Shown one piece after another: positions 17,690-24,796 of a DNA stretch of 64,000 bases. The position numbers and the translations under genes are program-made. The DNA comes from Rhizobium rhododendri (lineage in GTDB: Bacteria; Pseudomonadota; Alphaproteobacteria; Rhizobiales; Rhizobiaceae): assembly GCF_007000325.2 (NCBI RefSeq), contig NZ_CP117267.1:1922001-1986000 (forward strand), in the 5' to 3' direction. How positions within the stretch are numbered: position 1 is the stretch's first letter; every line of letters begins with the position of its first letter. The notes below the pieces were generated by a model, which saw only the letters and a list, made by a program, of their open reading frames with translations, searched no databases and was not told the DNA's origin.

Positions 17690-18110
17690 GATCGTCTTGC
17701 GTTCGGCGGATATGATGTTGCAGGCCCGTCGTTCCGAAAGACCCATGACGGTCTTCAGATGCGTAACGGCGTCACGCTGGGCGGCGGGCCCTACCATTTT
17801 TTGCAAGAAGCTCGCGGAGTGCGGCCGCATCCAGCATCTGCTCGGCCAGCAACTTCTTTAGCCTGGCATTCTCGTCCTCAAGCGCCTTCAGCCGCTTCGC
17901 CTCGGAGACTTCCATGCCGCCGTATTTGGCCTTCCAGTTATAAAATGTTGCTTCTGAAATCCCGTGCTTGCGGCAGAGATCGGCAGCCTTCGCGCCAGCC
18001 TCCTGCTCCTTCAGCACACCGATAATCTGCTCTTCCGTAAATCTCTGCTTCTTCATTCGTCCGTCCCTTAATAGGCCGGACCCTTACCCATTATGGAGGA
18101 AATTCTCAGT
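17690..18110 (-). mobile_element. IS3-family (IS407-like) remnant
   Basis: An orfA (17772-18056) is followed, in another frame, by the first 35 or so residues of orfB (MVGPAAQRDAVTHLKTVMGL then SERRACNIISAERKTIRYR). The similarity stops abruptly near 17690, so the DDE catalytic part of orfB is missing and the element cannot transpose by itself. The upstream limit near 18110 is estimated from the usual leader length; I could not define terminal repeats. Confidence 0.75.
17772..18056 (-). pseudogene. IS3-family transposase OrfA, altered 3' end
   Basis: KKQRFTEEQIIGVLKEQEAG, then ADLCRKHGISEATFYNWKAK and a leucine-zipper region (LKALEDENARLKKLLAEQML) are typical of the OrfA DNA-binding subunit. 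Members of this group normally end in ...LLxKKW shortly after the A-run that carries the programmed frameshift. Here the run has six A and OrfA reads on as AKNGRARRPA. Loss of one A would explain this. OrfB is truncated too, so the element is dead. Confidence 0.75.
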
Positions 18111-18246
18111 GGCAGGTCAGCCGATTATCAAGGAAACTCCCGAATGGTAGCCTATCAACCAACTTGAAGAAAGCGTGTTGGCAAGTCCCGCCTATGGGTC
18201 TGGATTTTCAAATCATTTCCAAAAGGAAATATATTTTTGTCCATGT

Positions 18247-18711
18247 TTACTTACTTTCGTCGAATGGAATATATTGCTTAAAGGGCCTTTTGGAGTCGGG
18301 AGCTTCTCCGCTTGGATAGAGCAGACAATACATTTTGCTGTGATACACGACGGCTAGAGGATAACATGAGTCAGCCGCGCTCATGCCACGAGCAGAACAT
18401 ATACTGAATCCCTTCCCAATATCCTGAGATGTACATTTCTCGCCAGGACAAAAGTACTGTGTTATCCCGGTGTATCCTTTGGAAAAAAACACAACTGGCT
18501 TCGAATACATGTCCAGAGACCCAACGGTCTCGGCTAGCTTTTTGTAGGCTTTGTCGACATCACTCTTATCGCCAAAACTGAAAGTCGATGGTGTGTCGTT
18601 CGTATAGTCGAACTTAGAAACATCTGTTTCACAGTTCAGAGCGAAAGCCGGTGAGAAAGAAATGATCGCGCCGATCAGTCCGATAAAGATGATATATTGG
18701 TGTGATTTCAT
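18247..18711 (-). CDS. Exported Cys-rich protein coupled to a VgrG-like fragment (154 aa)
   Basis: The ATG at 18711 shares one base with the TGA of the upstream VgrG-like frame (TGATG), so translation is probably coupled. Residues 1-25 form a Sec signal peptide (IIFIGLIGAIISFSPAFA). The mature part has six Cys (LNCETD, YFCPGEKC, SICSARG, DSCYPL, MYCLLY), which suggests disulphides in the periplasm. I do not recognise the family. In T6SS loci such exported partners behind VgrG or effector genes are often immunity proteins or accessory factors; here that is inference from position only. Confidence 0.6.
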   Translation of the reverse strand: MKSHQYIIFIGLIGAIISFSPAFALNCETDVSKFDYTNDTPSTFSFGDKSDVDKAYKKLAETVGSLDMYSKPVVFFSKGYTGITQYFCPGEKCTSQDIGKGFSICSARGMSAADSCYPLAVVYHSKMYCLLYPSGEAPDSKRPFKQYIPFDESK

Positions 18712-19055
18712 CAATTTAGGTCAATCCTCCCACTATCAATAACGACACGCTTCTCGCCGTTTACTTCAATCTCGTCAAAATCCAGGAAAAGTTTAGTGTC
18801 TGAGATGGCGATTGAACCGTCTTCGTGCATCAAGACATTTGAATTGCCACAGGTTAGGTGAAGTTCACCGTTACTCTGCAATGCGGTGCTGTTTTGGGTC
18901 GTTAAAGAGAGTGTGTCATTGCTCATAAGGTTAATACGTGAACCTGCGTTGACGCTGTAGGACAAACCGACATTCGTCGTCATTCCTGCACCAACATTCA
19001 CTGCATTAAAAACACCCACGCTCTCGGTCTTGTTCTTCTCGACAATGACCGACAT
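18711..19055 (-). CDS. VgrG-like C-terminal fragment (114 aa)
   Basis: The repeated pattern N-K-T-E-S-V-G, N-V-G-A-G, VGLSYSVNAGSRINLMSNDT resembles the beta-helical spike region at the C-terminus of T6SS VgrG proteins (T-x-x-V-G and LSYSVxAG repeats). The rest of VgrG (gp27/gp5-like domains, about 500 residues) is absent. GAAGG precedes the ATG, so it may be expressed as a short protein. It could also be a debris fragment. No other T6SS structural gene is in the window. Confidence 0.55.
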   Translation of the reverse strand: MSVIVEKNKTESVGVFNAVNVGAGMTTNVGLSYSVNAGSRINLMSNDTLSLTTQNSTALQSNGELHLTCGNSNVLMHEDGSIAISDTKLFLDFDEIEVNGEKRVVIDSGRIDLN

Positions 19056-19072
19056 GTTACCTTCGCCCGGAT

Positions 19073-19246
19073 TCAGTATTCCGGGAAAGCCGAGTTTTTT
19101 GCCACCTCACCTATTCCGCCGGCCAAAGATGTCAACAAGGAAGTCACTATCCTACCAATGCCGCTTGGCCCCACCGTAAGCATCATGTTTCCGCCAATGA
19201 CCTCCGTGGTGATTGTTTTCCGCCTCAGTTGCACCAATCGTTGCAT
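19073..19246 (-). pseudogene. Short frame against the tRNA, possible T6SS-region debris (57 aa)
   Basis: The frame reads QRLVQLRRKTITTEVIGGNM, then MLTVGPSGIGRIVTSLL and ends at TGA 19073, 18 bp before the VgrG-like ATG. T-I-T-T-E-V-I-G-G-N looks like a beta-repeat strand of the same kind as the next frame, which suggests both are pieces of one former spike or effector gene. It begins only 43 bp past the tRNA 3' end. Expression is doubtful. Confidence 0.3.
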
Positions 19247-19288
19247 TTGTTGCAGCGACCATTGGTTTCGTCAGGACATAGAAAAATG

Positions 19289-19364
19289 TGGTGGGCCCGG
19301 AGAGACTCGAACTCCCAACCAAGCGGTTATGAGCCGCCGGCTCTAACCATTGAGCTACAGGCCC
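19289..19364 (-). tRNA. tRNA with CAU anticodon, probably tRNA-Ile2
   Basis: On the minus strand: acceptor GGGCCTG pairs with CGGGCCC, D-arm GCTCAATGGTTAGAGC, anticodon stem GGCGG/CCGCT with loop CTCATAA (anticodon CAT), T-arm GGGAG TTCGAGT CTCTC, and an encoded CCA (76 nt). The anticodon-arm and variable-loop pattern (GGCG-x-CTCATAA-x-CGCTTGGT) is that of the lysidine-modified isoleucine tRNA that reads AUA, rather than an initiator or elongator tRNA-Met. The 3' end faces the accessory patch. Confidence 0.92.
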
Positions 19365-19513
19365 TACCTTGCGCTCTGCGCAATATATCGGAGCAATGGT
19401 CCTCCGGTATGTCTTGCCTCTAGCCCAAAACTTGTGTCACGACAAGGGATTGCCGCATTGGCTACACAATCAATCGACACAAGGGTATTCCAGAAGAACA
19501 ACGGAGGAAACCG

Positions 19514-20257
19514 ATGACCCTGCCCCAGCCAGCCAGACTTGCCTGCAGCGCCTTTGCCGGCCTTGCCCTGCTGACGCTCACCAGCGCGACGGCCTTTGCA
19601 GCGGGCGAGCCGCGCCAGGCGCTGATCAGCGTTTCCGGCGAAGGCCAGGCGGCTGTCGCGCCCGACATGGCGGTCGTCACGCTGTCGGTCGTCAAGCAAT
19701 CAAAGACTGCCCAGGATGCACTCGATCAGGATAACAAGGCGATGGGCGCGGTTCTGGCGACCCTGAAGAATGCCGGCATCGCCGAGCGCGACCTGCAGAC
19801 CTCCGGCTTTGCCATCCAGCCGCAGTATAATTATCCACCTGCAAAGGACGGCCAGCAGCAACAGCCGGAACTGGTCGGCTACCAGGTGACGAACGGCCTG
19901 ACCGTGCGCGTGCGCGACCTCGGCAAGCTCGGCGGCCTCATCGACCAGGCGGTCGGCCTCGGCATCAACCAGGGCGGCGACATCCAGTTCGTCAACGACA
20001 AGCCGGATGCGGCAATCGAGGCGGCTCGCAAGGATGCCATGGCCAATGCCGCCGCCAAGGCAAAGACGCTCGCCGAAGCCGCCGGCGTCAAGGTCGGCCG
20101 CGTCATCGAGATCACGGAAAATGCCGTGCGCGCAGCACCGCAGCCGATGATGCGTCCGCTTATGCTCAAAGGGGCTTCGGACACGGCCGTGCCTGTCGCC
20201 GGCGGTGAGAACAGCTATAACGTCACTGTCAACGTGACCTATGCGCTCGAGCCATAG
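19514..20257 (+). CDS. SIMPL-domain (DUF541) exported protein (247 aa)
   Basis: A signal peptide (about residues 1-30, cleaved after TAFAA) leads into a SIMPL/DUF541 domain over most of the mature chain: ISVSGEGQAAVAPDMAVVTL at the start, the middle QTSGFAIQPQYNY, and a closing NSYNVTVNVTYALEP. Members are periplasmic or outer-membrane-associated (BP26/OMP28 of Brucella, YggE of E. coli) and are linked to stress tolerance; biochemical role unsettled. The ATG follows GGAGG, and a perfect terminator follows at 20288. Confidence 0.9.
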   Translation: MTLPQPARLACSAFAGLALLTLTSATAFAAGEPRQALISVSGEGQAAVAPDMAVVTLSVVKQSKTAQDALDQDNKAMGAVLATLKNAGIAERDLQTSGFAIQPQYNYPPAKDGQQQQPELVGYQVTNGLTVRVRDLGKLGGLIDQAVGLGINQGGDIQFVNDKPDAAIEAARKDAMANAAAKAKTLAEAAGVKVGRVIEITENAVRAAPQPMMRPLMLKGASDTAVPVAGGENSYNVTVNVTYALEP

Positions 20258-20287
20258 GCCGCAGCGCTCACGGCAACGCCTCAAACG

Positions 20288-20325
20288 AAAGCCGCCCCGG
20301 GTTCGAAGACCCGGGGCGGCTTTTT
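20288..20325 (+). terminator. Strong terminator, probably bidirectional
   Basis: A perfect 15-bp stem AAAGCCGCCCCGGGT / ACCCGGGGCGGCTTT with a 6-base loop and T-runs on both strands. It sits between the convergent SIMPL gene and the 20345-20695 gene, and can serve both. Confidence 0.92.
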
Positions 20326-20344
20326 CGTTCGATGTTCACAGACC

Positions 20345-20695
20345 TCAGCGGCCCATCATCGGGCAGCCGCGGACGTTGGCAAACATGATGGTATCAGGAC
20401 CACGGCGGCTGAAACCGTTGACGACGACACGGCGCGGCGTGACATCGACGACGCGGGCGCGGCGCAGGCCGTAATCGCGGGCGATACCTTCTGCCTGGCG
20501 CGGATCGCAGCCGCGACCACGGAAGCCGGGTGGCGGCATCGGCGGACGGCCGTAATAATCCGGCGGTGGCGGACGGTGATGTCCGGGACCGACGTAGATA
20601 TCGAGGTTCTGTGCAGAGGCCGAGGTCACCGTGCCGGAAAAGGCACCGGCAATCAGCGCCGCCGTCAGGGCGGCTTTGGCCAGAATAAGTTTCAT
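20345..20695 (-). CDS. Small exported protein, paralogue A of a tandem pair (116 aa)
   Basis: The start at 20695 follows GGAGG at good spacing. A signal peptide (KLILAKAALTAALIAGAFSG...ASAQ) is followed by a Pro/Gly-rich stretch and a C-terminal module with CDPRQAEGIARDYGLRRARV, VDVTPRRVVVNGFSRRG, and TIMFANVRGCP. The module's two Cys residues probably form a disulphide. The same module is found in the next gene (20876-21178), so this is a local duplication. Family of unknown function, likely periplasmic. Confidence 0.75.
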   Translation of the reverse strand: MKLILAKAALTAALIAGAFSGTVTSASAQNLDIYVGPGHHRPPPPDYYGRPPMPPPGFRGRGCDPRQAEGIARDYGLRRARVVDVTPRRVVVNGFSRRGPDTIMFANVRGCPMMGR

Positions 20696-20875
20696 GTCAT
20701 CCTCCATGGAGTGTAAATACGATCAGCGCCCACCGCGCCTCCCGCGCAATCGGCGCTGGTGCAACGGCTGGAACCGAAAACGGTTCAGAATCAGCCAAAG
20801 GCATCTTCCAGTTAAAAGCAAGTCCCGCGAGACGCCAGATCAAATATCGCTAAGCGGTGCGGAAAGCCTGCCCCC

Positions 20876-21178
20876 CTATCGGCGCAGCACCGGGCAATCG
20901 GACTGGTTGGCAAACACCATCCGTTCCATGCCATGGTGGCTGCGGCCGACGACCACGACGCGGCGCGGCGTGATCTTGGCAATCTCGGCGCGCCTTATGC
21001 CGGCGGCCCGTGCCTTGCGCACGGCCATCAGCGGCGAGCAGATGTCGCGACCACGATGTTCGTAACGGACCTTCTCCACCGGAGACGAAAGACCGGCAGC
21101 AGAGACCGAGGGCACCATGACCGACACTGCGCTCAACGCAATCAGGCCGGCGGTTCCGAGTTTCGCAAACAGGTTCAT
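20876..21178 (-). CDS. Small exported protein, paralogue B of a tandem pair (100 aa)
   Basis: A signal peptide (NLFAKLGTAGLIALSAVSVM...SVSAA) leads directly into the module CSPLMAVRKARAAGIRRAEI, AKITPRRVVVVGRSHHG, RMVFANQSDCPVL, which aligns end to end with the C-terminal module of the 20345-20695 product but lacks its Pro/Gly linker. The ATG at 21178 follows GGAG; a GTG three codons upstream is an alternative. The conserved Cys pair and TPRRVVV core suggest a compact disulphide-bonded domain. Function unknown. Confidence 0.75.
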   Translation of the reverse strand: MNLFAKLGTAGLIALSAVSVMVPSVSAAGLSSPVEKVRYEHRGRDICSPLMAVRKARAAGIRRAEIAKITPRRVVVVGRSHHGMERMVFANQSDCPVLRR

Positions 21179-21303
21179 CGCATTCACTCCGTTTCCTCAA
21201 TTTCATTGCCCGACGGATCGGGCATGCGGTGAAACCTAGAGGAGCGAGCTTGAACGACAAGCCAACGGCCCGTTCACTTCATATTCAGCGTTCTCTCCGG
21301 AAC

Positions 21304-21726
21304 TTATGCGCCGAGATGCAGTATTACCTCGCGCTGGTGCGGCCGATCCCTGTGTTCGAAAAGGTAGATCCCCTGCCAGGTGCCGAGCAGCAGGCGACCG
21401 TTGTTGACGGGAATGCCGATGGACGTCTGCGTCAGCGCCGCCTTGATATGGGCCGGCATGTCGTCGGCGCCCTCGGCAGTGTGGATCACCCAGCGCATGG
21501 ACGGATCGGAGGACGGTGGCACCAGCCGCCGGAAGAAGGCATCGAGATCGGTCCTGACGTCGTCGTCGGCGTTTTCCTGGATGATCAGCGAGGCCGAGGT
21601 ATGGCGCACGAAGACGGTGAGCAACCCTTCCTCCGCACCGCTGCGGCGCACGAACGCCGCCGCCGCATCCGTGAATTCGTACAGCCCCTGGCCATGGGTC
21701 GACAGCTTGAGAACGGTCTGCGGCAT
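21304..21726 (-). CDS. YjbQ/UPF0047 family protein (140 aa)
   Basis: The start at 21726 (PQTVLKLSTHGQG) follows AAGGAG. The family signature is complete: LLTVFVRHTSASLIIQENAD, then DMPAHIKAALTQTSIGIPVN and LGTWQGIYLFEHRD. YjbQ proteins form trimers and have been given a secondary thiamine-phosphate synthase activity; the physiological role is uncertain. Cytoplasmic. It stands alone, with about 150 bp to the siderophore-interacting protein gene. Confidence 0.93.
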   Translation of the reverse strand: MPQTVLKLSTHGQGLYEFTDAAAAFVRRSGAEEGLLTVFVRHTSASLIIQENADDDVRTDLDAFFRRLVPPSSDPSMRWVIHTAEGADDMPAHIKAALTQTSIGIPVNNGRLLLGTWQGIYLFEHRDRPHQREVILHLGA

Positions 21727-21873
21727 GAAAACTCCTTCGCGCACGGTTTCCCGTGAGGTCGGTCGCGGCGGCGACAAAGTCAAGGGCAGCGAGACCGCCG
21801 GCCGGCTATCGACCAGCCGGCGTTCTTTTCAGGCCGGCAAACCCCGGCATGTGCCTTGGCGTACCCGCCCCGT

Positions 21874-22686
21874 TCAGTCGCTGTGGCTTTCGTGAAAGCC
21901 CGCGCTGCCATGGCGCCAGTAGCCGGCCGACTTTATCCAGCCGCGCGGCACGCCGCGTTGCTCCACCAGCACCTTGCGCAAGGCCTTGGCGACATCCGTC
22001 TCGCCGGCAATCCACACATAGCCGTCGCCATCAGGCAGGGTCAGGTCGGAAAGCGCGGCGAGCCACGCGGCTGTGTCGCTTGCAGCCGACAGCGGTCGGT
22101 GAAGCCATCTGATGTCGAGGTCCGCGCTACTGCTAAAGGCCTGCTCTTCGGCTGGGCCCGTCACGGCGGCGATAACGATGGCGCGCACGCCAGTGCGCAG
22201 TTCCTCCAGCCGTCGGCCGATGGCTGGCAGCGCCGTCTCGTCGCCGACCAGAAGGTACCAGTCGAAATCGTCGGTGACGAGGAAGGAACCGCGCGGACCG
22301 CCGACCCCCAGCCGGCTTCCCGGCACCGCGTTGACGGCCCAGTCGCTGGCCGGACCGGCCTCGTGCACGGCAAAATCGATCGTCAGTTCCTGCCTGTCGG
22401 CATCGTATCGACGCGGCGTGAAGTCACGCACCGGAGACGCGACGACGCCCTCTGCCAGTGGCGTCGCATCCGGTCCGATGGCCGGCCATACCGGTAGCTC
22501 CTCGCCGGGTTTGGGAAAGCAAAGTTTGACATGGTCGTCGTATCCGGCGCTGACGAAGCCGGCGAGATCCTCGCCTCCCAGCGTGATGCGCAGCATGTTG
22601 GGCGTCAGGCGTTCGGTTGCCGTGACGGTCAGAAGCCGGCGACGCAGTTCGTGCCGAACCCGGCCGATGGCGTGTTTTTCTGTCAT
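21874..22686 (-). CDS. Siderophore-interacting protein, FAD-dependent ferric reductase (270 aa)
   Basis: The N-terminal FAD-binding barrel contains LTPNMLRITLGGEDLAGF and the RRYDADRQELTIDF flavin motif with the conserved Arg-x-Tyr. The C-terminal SIP domain begins WYLLVGDETALPAIGRRLEE and ends YVWIAGETDVAKALRKVLV, then RGWIKSAGYWRHG. Such cytosolic enzymes release iron from imported ferric siderophores with NAD(P)H. The ATG follows AAGGAG. The PadR gene lies 25 bp upstream in the same direction, so the two are co-transcribed. Confidence 0.93.
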   Translation of the reverse strand: MTEKHAIGRVRHELRRRLLTVTATERLTPNMLRITLGGEDLAGFVSAGYDDHVKLCFPKPGEELPVWPAIGPDATPLAEGVVASPVRDFTPRRYDADRQELTIDFAVHEAGPASDWAVNAVPGSRLGVGGPRGSFLVTDDFDWYLLVGDETALPAIGRRLEELRTGVRAIVIAAVTGPAEEQAFSSSADLDIRWLHRPLSAASDTAAWLAALSDLTLPDGDGYVWIAGETDVAKALRKVLVEQRGVPRGWIKSAGYWRHGSAGFHESHSD

Positions 22687-22711
22687 GAAATCTCCTTGGT
22701 GGAGGCGGCCT

Positions 22712-23302
22712 CTAGCCGCGATTGATTTCGGCGACGGCGCGGCGGAGGATGTCTGCCAGCCGGCTCGCCTCGTCGGTGGAACAGCCGCGCTTGTGGAACA
22801 GCGCCGTCTTGATCGCCAGCCGCGCCACTTCAAGCGCCTCGTGGCCATGAGCCTCCGGGTCCTGCCCCGCTTGTGGACCGCGCCCCTCCATCACGTCGCG
22901 CACCGCATCCATCTTGGAACCGATATGGGCGAGATCGTCGAGAATGCGGTCGGCGCCGGCCCTGTCCGCCGACAGCGCGGAAAGACCGGTCTCGGTGATG
23001 CGAAACAGCTTCTTGTTACCCTCGGCCTCGCAAACCGCATGACCGATCTCGTCGAGATAGGTGAGCGCCGGGTAGATCATCCCAGGGCTCGGTGTATAGA
23101 AGCCGCCGGAAATATCCTCGATCGTCTTGATCAGCTCGTATCCATGGGCAGGCTGTCGGGCCAGCAGCGCCAAAATCAGCAGCTGCAGATCGCCCGAGCT
23201 GAGCTTGCGGCCGGCCCGAAAGGCGCCGCTGGCGGCAAACCCGCCCTCGAAACGGCCATGCCCGCCCCTGCCACGTCCGTCTCGTCCATGATGATCGCGC
23301 AT
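22712..23302 (-). CDS. PadR-family transcriptional regulator (196 aa)
   Basis: The start at 23302 follows AGGAAATTGTG. After a Gly/Arg/His-rich N-terminus (RDHHGRDGRGRGGHGRF, possibly metal-binding), the PadR winged helix appears (LQLLILALLARQPAHGYELI, GFYTPSPGMIYPALTYLDEI) followed by a helical dimer arm. The operon with the siderophore-interacting protein suggests iron- or oxidant-linked autoregulation. Two palindromes, 23312-23321 and 23336-23349, lie just upstream and are candidate operators. Confidence 0.93.
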   Translation of the reverse strand: MRDHHGRDGRGRGGHGRFEGGFAASGAFRAGRKLSSGDLQLLILALLARQPAHGYELIKTIEDISGGFYTPSPGMIYPALTYLDEIGHAVCEAEGNKKLFRITETGLSALSADRAGADRILDDLAHIGSKMDAVRDVMEGRGPQAGQDPEAHGHEALEVARLAIKTALFHKRGCSTDEASRLADILRRAVAEINRG

Positions 23303-23311
23303 CACAATTTC

Positions 23312-23349
23312 CTTACGTAAGATACAACAGAAAACATATCTTAAGATAT
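23312..23349 (-). promoter_or_regulatory. Two palindromes upstream of the PadR-SIP operon
   Basis: CTTACGTAAG (23312-23321) and ATATCTTAAGATAT (23336-23349) are perfect dyads; the second is the longer and AT-rich. They share a TATCTTA half-site and lie within 50 bp of the PadR start. PadR operators are typically such AT-rich dyads, so autoregulation is likely. Confidence 0.6.
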
Positions 23350-23497
23350 ATCGGCACGGAGCTATTCGCAAGCGAAGATCGATCCAGCGGTCCGATGCGA
23401 AAGAAGAACGAAATCCGCCTCCCGGATACAGTTGCGCCGGCCGACGCGATCCTGGGTGAACCGCATTGGCCGGCGCTTGTCAGGTAAAAAGCTTGGA

Positions 23498-24523
23498 CTA
23501 TTGAAGCGTGGGTCGCTGTGCCTCGGCGACGGCACTGGCTGCCATTTCGCTGTTGGTCTGGCTGCGGTCGAGGCCGGTGGCAACCACGGAGACACGGAAT
23601 GCGCCATCGAGATTGCGGTCGAAAATCGCGCCGACGACGATATCGGCATCTTCGTAGACTTCATCGCGAATGCGGGTAGCGGCTTCGTCGACTTCGAACA
23701 ATGTCATGTCCATGCCGCCGGAGATCGACACCAGCACGCCCTTGGCGCCCTTCAGCGATACGTCGTCGAGCAGCGGATTGGCAATTGCCGCTTCGGCCGC
23801 CTTCATTGCACGGCCCTCGCCTGAGGCCTCGCCAGTACCCATCATAGCCCGGCCCATGCCCTGCATGACGGATTTTACGTCGGCGAAATCGAGGTTGATC
23901 AGGCCTTCCTTGACGATCAGGTCGGTGATGCAGCCAACGCCGGAATAGAGCACGCGGTCGGCGATGACGAAGGCATCGGCGAAGGTGGTCTTGGCATCGG
24001 CAATGCGAAAGAGGTTCTGGTTGGGAATGACGATGACGGTATCGGCCGCCTCGCGTAGCCGCTCGATCCCCTCTTCGGCAGCTTCCATCCGGCGCTTGCC
24101 TTCGAAGGTGAAGGGCTTCGTTACGACCGCAACGGTCAGGATACCGGCAGCACGTGCTGCAGCGGCGATCACCGGAGCTGCTCCCGTGCCGGTGCCACCG
24201 CCCATGCCGGCGGTGACGAAGCACATGTGCGTGCCCTGCAGGTGGTCCATGATCTCGTCGATCGATTCTTCCGCAGCCGCGCGGCCGATTTCCGGCAGCG
24301 AACCGGCGCCGAGACCTTCTGTGACCTGCGCACCGAGTTGGATGAGGCGGGTTGCCTTCGACATGGTCAAGGCCTGCGCGTCGGTGTTTGCCACGACGAA
24401 TTCAGCGCCGCTCAGGCCTTCCGCTATCATGTTGTTGATCGCGTTACCGCCGCCGCCGCCGACGCCGATGACGGTGATTTTAGGCCGCATCTCGGCAATG
24501 TCGGGCTTTGTGATGATGGCCAT
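23498..24523 (-). CDS. ftsZ2: Second FtsZ paralogue without C-terminal tail (341 aa)
   Basis: A tubulin-like GTPase: [14 protein letters not shown] near the N-terminus, the tubulin signature GGGTGTG at residues 108-114, [10 protein letters not shown], and the T7-loop region [11 protein letters not shown]. The core is complete, but the protein ends soon after residue 315 with no disordered linker and no FtsA/ZapA-binding tail peptide. It therefore matches the short extra FtsZ of Rhizobiaceae rather than the main ring-forming protein (about 590 residues). A modulatory or non-essential role is known for such paralogues. Single gene, facing away from ilvE's end. Confidence 0.92.
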   Translation of the reverse strand: MAIITKPDIAEMRPKITVIGVGGGGGNAINNMIAEGLSGAEFVVANTDAQALTMSKATRLIQLGAQVTEGLGAGSLPEIGRAAAEESIDEIMDHLQGTHMCFVTAGMGGGTGTGAAPVIAAAARAAGILTVAVVTKPFTFEGKRRMEAAEEGIERLREAADTVIVIPNQNLFRIADAKTTFADAFVIADRVLYSGVGCITDLIVKEGLINLDFADVKSVMQGMGRAMMGTGEASGEGRAMKAAEAAIANPLLDDVSLKGAKGVLVSISGGMDMTLFEVDEAATRIRDEVYEDADIVVGAIFDRNLDGAFRVSVVATGLDRSQTNSEMAASAVAEAQRPTLQ

Positions 24524-24763
24524 GTGTCGTCTCCCGTGCCCACGGCGCGGTGGGCTTTGCTATCCTGGTGCGCGTCGGAATGGTCGCCCGCGACGACCGC
24601 TCCGAATCAATTGGCCCAATGTAGCGGGTTAAAAAGGCTAAGAGCAGGCATATATGCAAAAACAGGTGAAAGCCGTGCAGGATTTTTAAAGCCGCCGAAA
24701 GCATCGCGCCAGAGCGGTTGCCGCCTGCCGGCGCGGACCATGTCCGGTCGGACAGGCAGCACG

Positions 24764-24785
24764 GGCCGGCCTTTTCGCGCCGGCC
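24764..24785 (-). terminator. GC-rich hairpin after ilvE
   Basis: GGCCGGC / GCCGGCC with an 8-base loop, about 10 bp past the ilvE stop. There is no T-run on the minus strand, so it may be a weak terminator or a 3'-end stabilising stem. Confidence 0.45.
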
Positions 24786-24796
24786 AGGCTAGAGGG

